Source: Mycolicibacter senuensis (GTDB lineage Bacteria > Actinomycetota > Actinomycetes > Mycobacteriales > Mycobacteriaceae). From it: a stretch of DNA of 35,930 nucleotides. A program made the translations under genes and the position numbers. Positions within the stretch are counted from its first letter, which is position 1; each line of letters starts with the position of its first letter. Location of the stretch: the NCBI RefSeq assembly GCF_002101885.1, contig NZ_LQPS01000004.1, positions 1 to 35,930 of the forward strand, given 5' to 3'. Positions 17,704 through 29,200 of this stretch are shown here, one piece after another. The notes beneath the pieces were generated by a model, which ran no database searches, was not told the origin of the DNA, and saw only the letters and a list, made by a program, of their open reading frames with translations.

Positions 17704-18990
17704 TCACGGCTCGCCGGCAACAATCCTCGCCTGCGCCTCACCGAGGGCCCCGGAGTCGCGGGCTTTGCGGGCATTGACCACCACGCCCACCGCGGCCAGC
17801 GCCCAGATGACGTACTGCACGGTCCAGGCCACCCGGAAGGCCGAGAACGAATAGCCGCCGGCCAGCGCGATGACGACCCCCATCACCTGCATGATCACCA
17901 GCGTGGCGATGAAGCCGCCGGTGTTGACCATGCCCTGCGCGGTGCCCAACGCCGCCGGCGGGTTGTAGGTGCGGGCGAAGTCGAATGCCAGGATCGACAC
18001 CGGCTGGCCCGCCGAGATCACCACCACCAGCAACGCCAGCAACCAGTGCGGTGCAGGGGAGGGCAGGGCCAGCAGCACGGTCCAGGTGCAGGCCATCAGC
18101 GCGATCATCGCCAGCACCAGACCCGCCCGATGCTGGGGCCACCGTGCCGAAAGTGTCCCGGCCAGCAGCCCGACCACGACGAACGTGGCCACCGACAGCG
18201 TCAGAAACCCGCCCGCCATGGCGCGCGAAAGACCTTGTGCGGTAGTCAGGTACGGCACTCCCCACATCAGCGCAAAGACGCTGGCCGAAAACGGGGTGCC
18301 CACATGGGTGAAGAAGCCCAGCTTGGTGCCCGGCCGTGACCAGACCGTCTTGATCTCACCGAACGCAGTCCGAAACGTCCGCGGCTGCATGGCGACCGCA
18401 GCTCCCTGCGGCGTATCCCGGCACAGGGCGAGGGTCAGCGCGACGGCCAGCACGCCCAGGCCGGCTGCCGACAGGTAAGCCGCTGTCCAACCGTGATGCA
18501 GCAGAATCGCCAGGAACGGCACCGCCGAGAGCAACTGCCCGAGCTGGCCGCAGATCCCGGTCAGCTGGGTCAGCAATGGGACGCGTTCCGGGGCAAACCA
18601 ATTGGGCAGCAGTCTGATGACCGAGATGAACACGAAGGCGTCACCCAACCCGACGACGCCGTACGCTCCGATCGCGATCGGCAGCGAATGGATCAGCGCC
18701 AGTGTCAACTGAGCGGCGGAGATCACCGCGACGCCGGTGGCGATCATCGCCTTGGAGCCGAAGCGGTCCAGCAGCACCCCGGCCGGAATCTGCATCGACG
18801 CGTAAACGACGAGCTGCAGGATCACGAACGACGACAGCGTGCTGGGGCCGGCGCTGAACCGTTCGGCGGCATCGAGCCCCGACACCCCGAAGGTGGTGCG
18901 GTCCAGCACGGCCACCACGTAGGCCAGCAGCCCGGCGCCCCACACGATCCAGGGACGCCATGAGCGACCGACATTCCGCACCTGTGTCAC
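17704..18990 (-). CDS. Major facilitator superfamily transporter
   Basis: A 428-residue polytopic inner-membrane transporter with about 12 hydrophobic helices. The motif A region GVLLDRFGSKAM follows helix 2. Other hydrophobic segments include AAYLSAAGLGVLAVALTLAL and ALMACTWTVLLALPS. NTGGFIATLVIMQVMGVV lies near the C-terminus. I cannot assign a substrate from the sequence. The open frame extends to 19908, but everything upstream is the shadow of the DUF1906 gene. The GTG at 18990 (VTQVRNVGRSWRPW) places the first helix at the usual distance. It is divergent from the DUF1906 gene (66 bp) and convergent with the DUF732 gene. Confidence 0.9.
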   Translation of the reverse strand: MTQVRNVGRSWRPWIVWGAGLLAYVVAVLDRTTFGVSGLDAAERFSAGPSTLSSFVILQLVVYASMQIPAGVLLDRFGSKAMIATGVAVISAAQLTLALIHSLPIAIGAYGVVGLGDAFVFISVIRLLPNWFAPERVPLLTQLTGICGQLGQLLSAVPFLAILLHHGWTAAYLSAAGLGVLAVALTLALCRDTPQGAAVAMQPRTFRTAFGEIKTVWSRPGTKLGFFTHVGTPFSASVFALMWGVPYLTTAQGLSRAMAGGFLTLSVATFVVVGLLAGTLSARWPQHRAGLVLAMIALMACTWTVLLALPSPAPHWLLALLVVVISAGQPVSILAFDFARTYNPPAALGTAQGMVNTGGFIATLVIMQVMGVVIALAGGYSFSAFRVAWTVQYVIWALAAVGVVVNARKARDSGALGEAQARIVAGEP

Positions 18991-19043
18991 CCGGCCATCC
19001 TGCCCTGTGGCGGTGAGACGTCCGTGATCGACGGGTGCTGCCG

Positions 19044-19049
19044 TATCGT
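19044..19049 (+). promoter_or_regulatory. Candidate -10 element for the DUF1906 gene
   Basis: TATCGT is followed by TTGGCGG and GTG at 19057. The 7-nt gap fits a leaderless transcript. No Shine-Dalgarno lies at a usual distance. Confidence 0.38.
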
Positions 19050-19056
19050 TTGGCGG

Positions 19057-19779
19057 GTGTTGGTTTCTCGGCGCGACGTGCTCAAATTCGCCGCGGCCGC
19101 CCCGGCCGCGATCGGTTTCGGCGCCACCGCCTCGGCAGTGTCGGCGACCACGGCCCGGGCCGAGCCGTTGGGCATCCTGCTGGACTACTCGGCCGGCGTC
19201 CTGACCGCCGAAGAGATCCGGGCGGCCGGTGCCGTGGGCGCCATCCGCTACGTCTCGGATCGCCGGCCGGGCGCCGACTGGATGCTCGGCAAGCCGATCC
19301 AGCCGGCCGAGGCGCACGATCTGCACCAGAACGGCCTCGCGATCGTCTCCTGCTATCAGTACGGCAAACAGGCGACCGCCGACTGGCTGGGTGGTCAGGA
19401 GGCCGGCGTCGACCACGCCCAACGCGGCGCGCACCTGCATGCCGCGGCGGGCGGTCCCGACGACGCACCGATCTACGCGTCCATCGACGACGACCCGTCC
19501 TACGAGCAGTACACCGCGCAGGTGGCCCCCTACCTTCGCGGGTGGGAATCGGTGATCGGGCGGCAGCGCACCGGGGTGTACGCCAACTCCAAGACCATCG
19601 AGTGGGCGGTCCAGGACGGTCTGGGTTCCTACTTCTGGCAGCACAACTGGGGCTCGCCGGGCGGCATCGCGCACCCGACGGCCAACCTGCATCAGGTCGA
19701 GGTGGACGCCCGCAAGGTCGGCGACATCGGTGTCGACATCAATCAGATTCTGACGCCCCGGTTCGGTCAGTGGGCCTGA
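19057..19779 (+). CDS. Tat-exported DUF1906 (glycoside hydrolase-like) protein, Rv2525c-like
   Basis: A 240-residue exported protein, the same length as Rv2525c. The Tat signal is SRRDVLKFAAAAP (about residues 4-16), with processing likely after about residue 34. The mature domain contains LDYSAGVLTAEEIRAAGAVG, AIRYVSDRRPG, IVSCYQYGK, APIYASIDDDPSYEQY, TGVYANSKTIEW and FWQHNWGS. This is the DUF1906 TIM-barrel-like fold related to endolysin-type glycoside hydrolases. Acidic residues in SIDDD suit a carbohydrate-active site, but hydrolysis is not shown. Loss of Rv2525c in M. tuberculosis has been linked to altered beta-lactam response (from memory). The GTG at 19057 gives VLVSRRDV; TTG at 19060 is an alternative. 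It lies upstream of fas, as in H37Rv. Confidence 0.92.
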   Translation: MLVSRRDVLKFAAAAPAAIGFGATASAVSATTARAEPLGILLDYSAGVLTAEEIRAAGAVGAIRYVSDRRPGADWMLGKPIQPAEAHDLHQNGLAIVSCYQYGKQATADWLGGQEAGVDHAQRGAHLHAAAGGPDDAPIYASIDDDPSYEQYTAQVAPYLRGWESVIGRQRTGVYANSKTIEWAVQDGLGSYFWQHNWGSPGGIAHPTANLHQVEVDARKVGDIGVDINQILTPRFGQWA

Positions 19780-20218
19780 CCCGCGCCGGGGCGATGGGGT
19801 GCGCGCTGGGCAGGCCGCGGCCGAGTGCCGGGTGGCGTGGATCACGGTGCCGGGTGGACAGTGCGACAGCGGCTGCCCACGACACCTGTCGCGGCCGGAT
19901 TCGAACATAACGATTAGATAACAATGCAGCCTTGATCAGCGCTGTTGTGGCTACTCGACCGTAACCCCGCGCATGCAGGACGTTTGGTCCCCGGCGATCG
20001 AAGCGCCGTCGGAGCGCGTGATATCCGCAGGTGGGTTACCCGGGCGTAGAACTCACGAGTAACCAATTAGCTGCAGAAACGGCACAGGTTCTTATGACAC
20101 TCTTACTGCTGTAGCGCGGCCGCGACGACGCGAGAGCCCGCTGCCCGACCGGGGCCAAGCCGGTCATGCCGGCAGGCACGACAAAGACGCGATGTTCCAG
20201 AGCAGGGAGATATCTAAC
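19780..20218 (+). promoter_or_regulatory. 439-bp upstream region of fas
   Basis: No gene is supported here. AT-rich islands occur around 19907-19925 and 20058-20105, where promoters could lie. The hexamer GTAACC or its complement GGTTAC occurs three times: 19961-19966, 20034-20039 (inverted) and 20059-20064. In M. tuberculosis the fas-acpS promoter is controlled by the TetR-type activator FasR, which binds inverted repeats. I cannot match its exact operator from memory, so the hexamers are candidates only. GGGAG at about 20205-20209 is the fas ribosome-binding site. Confidence 0.45.
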
Positions 20219-23200
20219 GTGACGATTCACGAACATGACCGGGTGTCCGCTGACGGGACCGGCTCGGGACCGTTCGCCAACGCCTCGTCCGCCCTGGTGG
20301 ATCGTCTGACGGCCGGTGAGCCGTATGCGGTCGCCTTCGGCGGTCAGGGCGCCGCCTGGCTGGAGTCTCTCGAGGAGTTGGTCTCCTCTGCCGGCATCGA
20401 GACCGAGTTGGCCACGCTGGCCGGTGAGGCCGACCTGCTGCTGGAGCCGGTCGCCAAGGAACTCGTCGTGGTCCGGCCGATCGGCTTCGAGCCCCTGCAG
20501 TGGGTGCGTGCGCTGGCCGCCGAGGACCCGATCCCGTCGGCCAAGCAGCTGACCTCGGCTGCGGTGTCGGTGCCGGGTGTGTTGCTCACCCAGATCGCTG
20601 CGGTGCGGGCGCTGGAACGCCAGGGCCTGGACCTGACGGCCGCCCCGCCGGTCGCCACCGCCGGCCACTCGCAGGGCGTGCTGGCCGTCGAGTCGCTGAA
20701 AGCCGGCGGCACCGCAGACGTCCGACTGCTCGCGATCGCCCAGCTGGTGGGGGCCGCCGGAACGTTGGTGGCCCGCCGTCGCGGCATCTCCATCCTGGGG
20801 GACCGCTCGCCGATGGTGTCCGTCAACAACGCCGACCCGGAACGCATCCACGAACTGCTGGAAGAGTTCGCCACCGATGTGCGCACCGTGCTGCCCCCGG
20901 TGCTGTCCATCCGCAACGGCCGGCGGGCCGTCGTCATCACCGGCACCCCCGAGCAGCTGTCGCGGTTCGAGCTGTACTGCGAGCAGATCGCCGACAAGGA
21001 GGCCGCCGAGCGCAAGAACAAGCTGCGCGGCGGCGCGGTCTTCGCGCCGGTTTTCGAGCCGGTGCAGGTCGAGGTCGGATTCCACTCGCCGCGGTTGTCC
21101 GACGGGATCGAGATCGTCGGTCGGTGGGCCGCCCAGATCGGCTTCGACGCCGACGGCGTCGCGCTGGCGCGTTCGATGGCCAAGTCGATCCTGGTGGACC
21201 AGGTCGACTGGGTGGACGAGATCACCGCGCTGCACGACGCGGGCGCGCGCTGGATTCTGGACCTGGGTCCCGGCGACATCCTGACCCGGCTGACCGCACC
21301 GGTGATCCGCGGCCTGGGCATCGGGATCGTCCCGGTGGCCACCCGCGGCGGGCAGCGCAACCTGTTCACCATCGGCGCCGTTCCCGAGGTGGCTCGGCCG
21401 TGGACGAGTTACGCCCCGTCGGTGGTGCAGCTTCCGGACGGCCGGATCAAGCTCGACACCAAGTTCACCCGGCTGACCGGCCGGTCGCCGATCCTGCTGG
21501 CCGGCATGACGCCGACCACCGTCGACGCCAAGATCGTGGCCGCGGCCGCCAACGCCGGGCACTGGTCGGAGCTGGCCGGCGGCGGGCAGGTCACCGAGGA
21601 GATCTTCAACGACCGGGTCGCCGAGCTGACCACGCTGCTCGAGCCGGGCCGCACCGTCCAGTTCAACTCGCTGTTCCTCGACCCCTACCTGTGGAAGCTG
21701 CAGGTCGGCGGTAAGCGGTTGGTGCAGAAGGCCCGTCAGTCGGGCGCTCCGTTCGACGGATTGGTGATCAGCGCCGGCATCCCGGAACTCGAGGAAGCCG
21801 TCGAGCTGATCGGCGAGCTCAACGAGGCGGGCATCAGCCACGTGGTGTTCAAGCCCGGCACCGTCGAGCAGATCCGGTCGGTGATCCGCATCGCCGCCGA
21901 GGTGCCCACCACCCCGGTGATCGCGCACGTCGAGGGTGGCCGTGCCGGTGGCCACCACTCCTGGGAGGACCTCGACGACCTGCTGCTGGCGACCTACTCC
22001 GAGCTGCGTTCGCAACCCAACATCACGCTCTGTGTGGGCGGTGGAATCGGCACCCCCGAGGGAGCCGCCGAATACCTGTCCGGGCGCTGGTCACAGGCCC
22101 ACGGTTTCCCGCTGATGCCCGTCGACGGCATCCTGGTGGGCACCGCGGCGATGGCCACCAAGGAGGCCACCACCTCGCCGGCGGTCAAGCAGATGCTGGT
22201 CGACACCACCGGCACCGACCAGTGGATCGGCGCTGGAAAAGCCCAGGGCGGCATGGCCTCCTCCCGCAGCCAGCTCGGTGCCGACATCCACGAGATCGAC
22301 AACGTCGCCTCGCGGTGCGGCCGGCTGCTCGACGAGGTCGCCGGTGACGGCGACGCGGTCGCAGCACGGCGTGACGAGATCATCGCCGCGCTGGCCGACA
22401 CCGCCAAGCCCTACTTCGGCGACGTCACCGAGATGACGTATGCACAGTGGCTGCGCCGGTACGTGGAGCTGGCGATCGGCGACGGCGACTCGACCGCTGA
22501 CACCGCGTCGCCGGACAGCCCCTGGCTGGCCGACACCTGGCGGGAGCGGTTCGGCTCGATGCTGCAGCGCGCCGAAGCCCGGCTCAACGAGGTCGAATCC
22601 GGCCCGATCGAGACGCTGTTCGTCGATTCCGAAGAGGGACAGGCGATCCTGGAGACTCCGGCAGCGGCCATCGCCGCGCTGGTGGCCCGTTACCCCGACG
22701 CCGAGACCGTCGTGCTGCACCCGGCCGACGCGCCGTTCTTCACCCAGCTGTGCAAGACCCCGGGCAAGCCGGTCAACTTCGTGCCGGTGGTCGACAAGGA
22801 CGTGCGCCGCTGGTGGCGCAGTGACTCGCTGTGGCAGGCGCACGACGGCCGCTACACCGCCGAGCAGGTCTGCATCATCCCCGGCATCACCGCCGTGGCC
22901 GGTATCACCCGGGTCGACGAACCGGTCGGCGAACTGCTGGACCGCTTCGAGCAGGCGGCGATCGACCAGGTGCTGGCCGCGAACGACGGGACGCCGCCGC
23001 GCCCGGTGACCGCGCGCCGCCAGGGCCGCCTCGACGTGACCGGCCCACTGGCCGTGCTGCTCGACGCTCCCGACGTGCTGTGGGCGGGCCGTACCGCCAC
23101 CAACCCGGTGCACCGGATCGGTGCCTCCGACGAGTGGCAGGTACAGGAGAATCGGACGGCCACCCATCCGACGACCGGGGCACGTCTCGAGGTCAGTTCG

Positions 23201-26200
23201 GCGGGCACCGCCGAAGACCATGTGGTGCTCAGCGTGCCGCTGTCCGGCGTCTGGATCACCATCCGCTTCACCGTGCCGGCCGCTGTGGTCGACGGCGCCA
23301 CCCCGCTGGTCGCCACCGACGACGCCGCCGCGGCCATGCGCGCGGTGCTGGCCATCGCCGCCGGAGTCGACGGACCCGACATGTTGCCGCCGGTGGTCGA
23401 CGGCGCCGCAACCGTGACGGTGGAGTGGAACCCCGAGCAGGTCGCCGACCACACCGGGGTGACCGCCACCTTCGGCGCACCGCTGGCGCCGGGACTGTCC
23501 ACCGTGCCCGACGCGCTGGTCGGCCGGTGCTGGCCCGCGGTGTTCGCCGCCATCGGCGCGGCGACCACCGTCGCCGGGTTCCCCGTCGTCGAGGGGCTGC
23601 TGAGCCTGGTGCACCTGGACCACGCGGCCCGGCTGCTCGCCGCGCTGCCCGGTGCCCCGGCCGAATTGACGGTCACCGCAACGGCTTCCGCAGCCACCGA
23701 CACCGAGGTCGGACGGGTCGTCCCGGTCTCGGTCACGGTCGCCGCGGCCGACGGGACGGTGCTGGCCACCCTCGAGGAGCGGTTCGCGATCCGCGGGCGC
23801 ACCGGTGCCGCGGAACTGACCGACCCGGTCCGGGCCGGCGGCGCGGTCTCCGACAACGCCACCGACACCCCGCGGCGTCGCCGTCGCGACGTCACGGTCA
23901 CCGCCCCGGTCGATATGCGGCCGTTCGCGGTGGTCTCCGGGGACCACAACCCGATCCACACCGACCGGGCCGCTGCGCTACTGGCTGGCCTCGCGGGGCC
24001 CAATGGTGAGGGGGGCCCGATCGTGCACGGCATGTGGCTCTCGGCCGCGGCCCAGCACGTGGTGACGGCCACCGACGGCCAGGCCCGCCCGCCGGCCCGA
24101 CTGGTCGGCTGGACCGCGCGCTTCTTGGGCATGGTCAAGCCCGGCGACGACGTCGACTTCCGGGTCGACCGGGTCGGAATCGACCTGGGCGCAGAGGTTC
24201 TGGAGGTCAGCGCACGGATCGGTTCGGATCTGGTGATGTCGGCGACCGCTCGGCTGACCGCGCCCAAGACCGTCTATGCGTTCCCGGGGCAGGGCATCCA
24301 GCACAAGGGCATGGGCATGGAGGTCCGGGCGCGCTCCAAGGCCGCGCGCAAGGTGTGGGACTCCGCGGACAAGTTCACCCGCGAGACTCTGGGCTTCTCG
24401 GTGCTGCACGTGGTGCGCGACAACCCGACGTCCCTGATCGCCTCCGGCGTGCACTACCAGCACCCCGAGGGCGTGCTGTACCTGACGCAGTTCACCCAGG
24501 TGGCGATGGCCACGGTGGCGGCCGCGCAGGTCGCCGAGATGCGCGAGCAGGGTGCGTTCGTCGAAGGCGCGATCGCCTGCGGTCACTCGGTCGGCGAGTA
24601 CACCGCGCTGGCCTGCGTCAGCGGTGTCTACGAGCTCGAGGCGCTGCTGGAGGTGGTGTTCCACCGCGGCTCGAAGATGCACGACATCGTGCCGCGCGAC
24701 GCCATGGGGCGTTCCAACTACCGGTTGGCCGCCATCCGGCCCTCGCAGATCGACCTCGACGACGCCGACGTCACCGCGTTCGTCGCTGAGATCGCCGAGC
24801 GCACCGGGGAATTCCTGCAGATCGTGAACTTCAACCTGCGCGGTTCGCAGTACGCGATCGCCGGCACGGTCGCCGGCTTGGAGGCCCTCGAGGAAGAGGT
24901 GGAGCGGCGACGCGAGATCTCCGGCGGTAAGCGGTCCTTCATCCTGGTCCCCGGTATCGACGTGCCGTTCCACTCCAGCGTGCTGCGCATCGGGGTGGAT
25001 GACTTCCGTCGTTCGCTGGAGCGGGTCATGCCGCGCGACCAGGACCCCGGCCTGATCATCGGCCGCTACATCCCCAACCTGGTGCCCAAGCCGTTTTCGC
25101 TGGATCGTGAGTTCATTCAGGAGATCCGCGACCTGGTGCCGGCCGAGCCGCTGGACGAGGTGCTCGCCGACTACGACACCTGGCGTAACGAGAAGCCTGC
25201 CGAATTGTGCCGCAAGATCGTGATCGAGCTGCTGGCCTGGCAGTTCGCCAGCCCGGTGCGCTGGATCGAAACCCAGGACCTGCTGTTCATCGAGGACGCC
25301 GCCGGCGGTCTGGGCGTGGAGCGGTTCGTCGAGATCGGGGTGAAGTCGGCCCCGACCGTGGCCGGGCTGGCCACCAACACCCTCAAGCTGCCCGAGTACG
25401 CCCACAGCACAGTGGAAGTGCTCAACGCCGAACGGGACGCTGCGGTGCTGTTCGCCACCGACACCGACCCCGAGCCGGAGCCCGAAGAAGAGGAAGCGCC
25501 GGTTGAGGCTTCCGCAGCGGCCGCTCCGACCGAGGCGGCCCCGGCGCCCGCGGCGCCGGCCGCGCCCTCGGGTGGCCCGCGCCCCGAGGACATCGGCTTC
25601 GACGCCGCCGACGCCACGCTGGCACTGATCGCATTGAGCGCCAAGATGCGTATCGATCAGATCGAGGCGCTGGACTCCATCGAGTCGATCACCGACGGGG
25701 CGTCCTCCCGGCGTAACCAGTTGCTGGTGGACCTCGGTTCGGAGCTGAACCTGGGCGCCATCGACGGGGCCGCCGAGGCCGACCTGTCCGGCCTGAAATC
25801 ACAGGTGACCAAGCTGGCGCGCACCTACAAGCCCTACGGCCCGGTGCTGACCGATGCGATCAACGACCAGCTCCGCACCGTCCTCGGACCGTCCGGCAAG
25901 CGGCCCGCCGCCATCGCCGAACGGGTCAAGAAGACCTGGGAGCTCGGCGACGGCTGGGCCAAGCACGTCACCGTCGAGGTGGCGCTGGGCACCCGCGAAG
26001 GCAGCAGCGTGCGGGGCGGCGCCCTGGGCGGCCTGCACGAGGGCGCGCTGGCCGATGCGGCCGCGGTCGACAAGGCCGTGGACGCCGCCGTCGCCGCCGT
26101 CGCCGCCCGGCGCGGTGTGGCGGTGAGCTTGCCGTCGGCCGGCGGTGGTGGCGGTGCGACGGTCGATGCCGCCGCGCTGGGGGAGTTCACCGAGCAGATC

Positions 26201-29200
26201 ACCGGCCGCGACGGCGTGCTCGCCTCGGCGGCCCGGCTGGTGCTGGGGCAACTCGGTCTCAGCGACGATATGGCCGCGGTGCCGGCCGGCGCCACCGACG
26301 GCGAGCTGATCGACCTGGTCAGCGCCGAGCTGGGGTCGGACTGGCCGCGGCTGGTGGCACCGGTGTTCGACGGGCGCAAGGCGGTGCTGTTCGACGACCG
26401 CTGGGCCAGCGCCCGTGAGGACCTGGTCAAGCTGTGGCTGACCGACGAGGGCGACATCGACGCCGACTGGCCGCGGCTCGCCGAGCGCTTCGAAGGCACC
26501 GGCCACGTCGTCGCCACCCAGGCGACCTGGTGGCAGGGCAAGGCGCTGGCGGCGGGACGGCAGATTCACGCCTCGCTGTTCGCCCGCATCGCCGCGGGCG
26601 CGGAGAACCCCGGCAAGGGCCACTACGCCGACGAGGTCGCGGTGGTGACCGGTGCGTCGAAGGGCTCGATCGCCGCGTCGGTGGTCGGACAACTACTCGA
26701 CGGCGGTGCGACCGTCATCGCGACCACGTCGCGGCTCGACGACAACCGGCTGGGCTTCTACCGCGATCTCTACCGCGACCACGCCCGGTTCGGTGCGGCG
26801 CTGTGGGTGGTACCGGCCAACATGGCCTCCTACGCCGACATCGACGCCCTCGTCGAATGGGTCGGCACCGAGCAGTCCGAAAGCCTTGGGCCGCAGTCGA
26901 TTCACCTCAAAGACGCGCAGACCCCAACACTGCTGTTCCCGTTCGCCGCGCCGCGCGTGGCCGGGGACCTGTCGGAGGCCGGTGCGCGTGCCGAGATGGA
27001 GATGAAGGTGCTGCTGTGGGCGGTGCAGCGGCTGATCGGCGGCCTGTCGAAGATCGGCGCCGAACGCGACATCGCCTCCCGGCTGCACGTGGTGCTGCCC
27101 GGCTCGCCCAACCGCGGCATGTTCGGCGGTGACGGCGCCTACGGTGAGGCCAAGGCCGCGCTGGACGCGGTGGTGGCGCGCTGGAAGGCCGAGTCGTCGT
27201 GGGCATCCCGGGTCAGCCTGGCGCACGCGCTGATCGGCTGGACCCGCGGCACCGGTCTGATGGGCCACAACGACGTCATCGTCGACGCGGTCGAGGAAGC
27301 CGGCGTCACCACCTACTCGACCGAGCAGATGGCGGCGATGCTGCTGGGGCTGTGCGACGTCGAGTCCAAGGTTGCCGCGGCTCACGAACCGATCGAGGCG
27401 GACCTGACCGGTGGACTGGGCGAGGCGGACCTGGACATGGCCGAGCTGGCCGCCAAGGCCCGCGAGGAGATGACTGCCGAGGCGTCAGCGGAGGACGACG
27501 CGGACACCGCCGCGAACATCATTGCGGCACTGCCGAGCCCGCCGCGCGGCTACACCCCCGCGCCGCCGCCGGTCTGGGACGACCTCGACGTCGACCCGGC
27601 CGACCTGGTGGTCATCGTCGGCGGCGCCGAACTCGGGCCGCTGGGCTCGTCGCGCACCCGTTTCGAGATGGAGGTCTCCGGTGAACTGTCGGCGGCCGGG
27701 GTGCTGGAGTTGGCCTGGACCACCGGACTGATCAAATGGGAGGACGACCCGATCCCCGGCTGGTACGACACCGAAACCGGTGAGCTCGTTGACGAATCGG
27801 AGCTCGTCGAGCGCTACCACGACACCGTGGTGGAAAGGGTGGGGGTTCGCGAATTCGTCGATGACGGCGCGATCGACCCCGACCACGCCTCGCCGCTGCT
27901 GGTCAGTGTGTTCCTGGACAAGGACTTCTCGTTCGTGGTCTCCAGCGAGGCCGACGCGCGGGCGTTCGTCGAGTTCGACCCCGAGCACACCGTGGTACGC
28001 CCGGTGCCGGACTCGTCCGACTGGCAGGTGACCCGCAAGGCGGGCACCGAGATCCGGGTCCCGCGCAAGAGCAAGCTGTCGCGCACCGTGGGCGCGCAGA
28101 TCCCGACCGGGTTCGACCCGACGGTGTGGGGGATCAGCCAGGACATGGCCACCTCCATCGACCGGGTGGCGCTGTGGAACATCGTGGCCACCGTGGACGC
28201 GTTCCTCTCGGCCGGCTTCACCCCGACCGAGCTGATGCGGTGGGTGCACCCGAGCCTGGTGGCCAGCACGCAGGGCACCGGTATGGGCGGCATGACCTCG
28301 ATGCAGACCATGTACCACGGCAACCTGCTGGGACGGTCCAAGCCCAACGACATCCTGCAGGAAGTACTGCCCAACGTCGTTGCCGCGCACGTGGTTCAGA
28401 GCTACGTCGGGTCCTACGGCGCGATGATCCACCCGGTGGCCGCCTGTGCCACCGCGGCGGTGTCGGTCGAGGAGGGCGTCGACAAGATCCGGTTGGGCAA
28501 GGCCGAACTGGTGGTCACCGGCGGCTACGACGACCTGACCCTGGAAGCGATCATCGGTTTCGGTGACATGGCGGCCACCGCCGACACCGAGATGATGCGC
28601 GCCAAGGGCATCAGCGACTCGAAGTTCTCCCGCGCCAACGACCGCCGGCGGCTGGGCTTCGTCGAGGCCCAAGGTGGGGGCACCATCCTGCTGGCCCGCG
28701 GCGACCTGGCGGCCAAGATGGGCCTGCCGGTGCAGGCGGTGGTCGCCTACGCGCAGAGCTTCGCCGACGGCGTGCACACCTCGATCCCGGCTCCGGGCCT
28801 GGGTGCACTCGGTGCCGGCCGGGGCGGCCGGGACTCGATGCTGGCCCGCTCGCTGGCCAAGCTCGGTGTCGGGCCCGACGACGTCGCGGTGGTCTCCAAG
28901 CACGACACCTCGACGTTGGCCAATGACCCCAACGAGACCGAGCTGCACGAGCGGCTGGCCGACTCGATGGGGCGCTCCGACGGTGCTCCGCTGTTCGTGA
29001 TCAGCCAGAAGAGCCTGACCGGGCACGCCAAGGGCGGTGCGGCGGTCTTCCAGCTGATGGGCCTGTGCCAGGTGCTGCGCGACGGGGTCATCCCGCCCAA
29101 CCGCAGCCTGGACTGCGTCGATGACGAGCTGGCCACCGCCGGGCACTTCGTGTGGGTGCGTGAGCCGCTGCACCTCGGGGAGAAGTTCCCACTCAAGGCA

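Noticed and set aside
18991..19908. Upstream extension of the MFS frame by 306 residues
   Set aside because: It is antisense to the Tat-exported DUF1906 gene, and the transporter's first helix follows the GTG at 18990.
20036..22015. Minus-strand open frame of 659 codons opposite the start of fas
   Set aside because: It lies opposite an unmistakable FAS-I coding sequence; its product is low-complexity (R, G, D, Q rich) with no domain. It is a codon-bias shadow.
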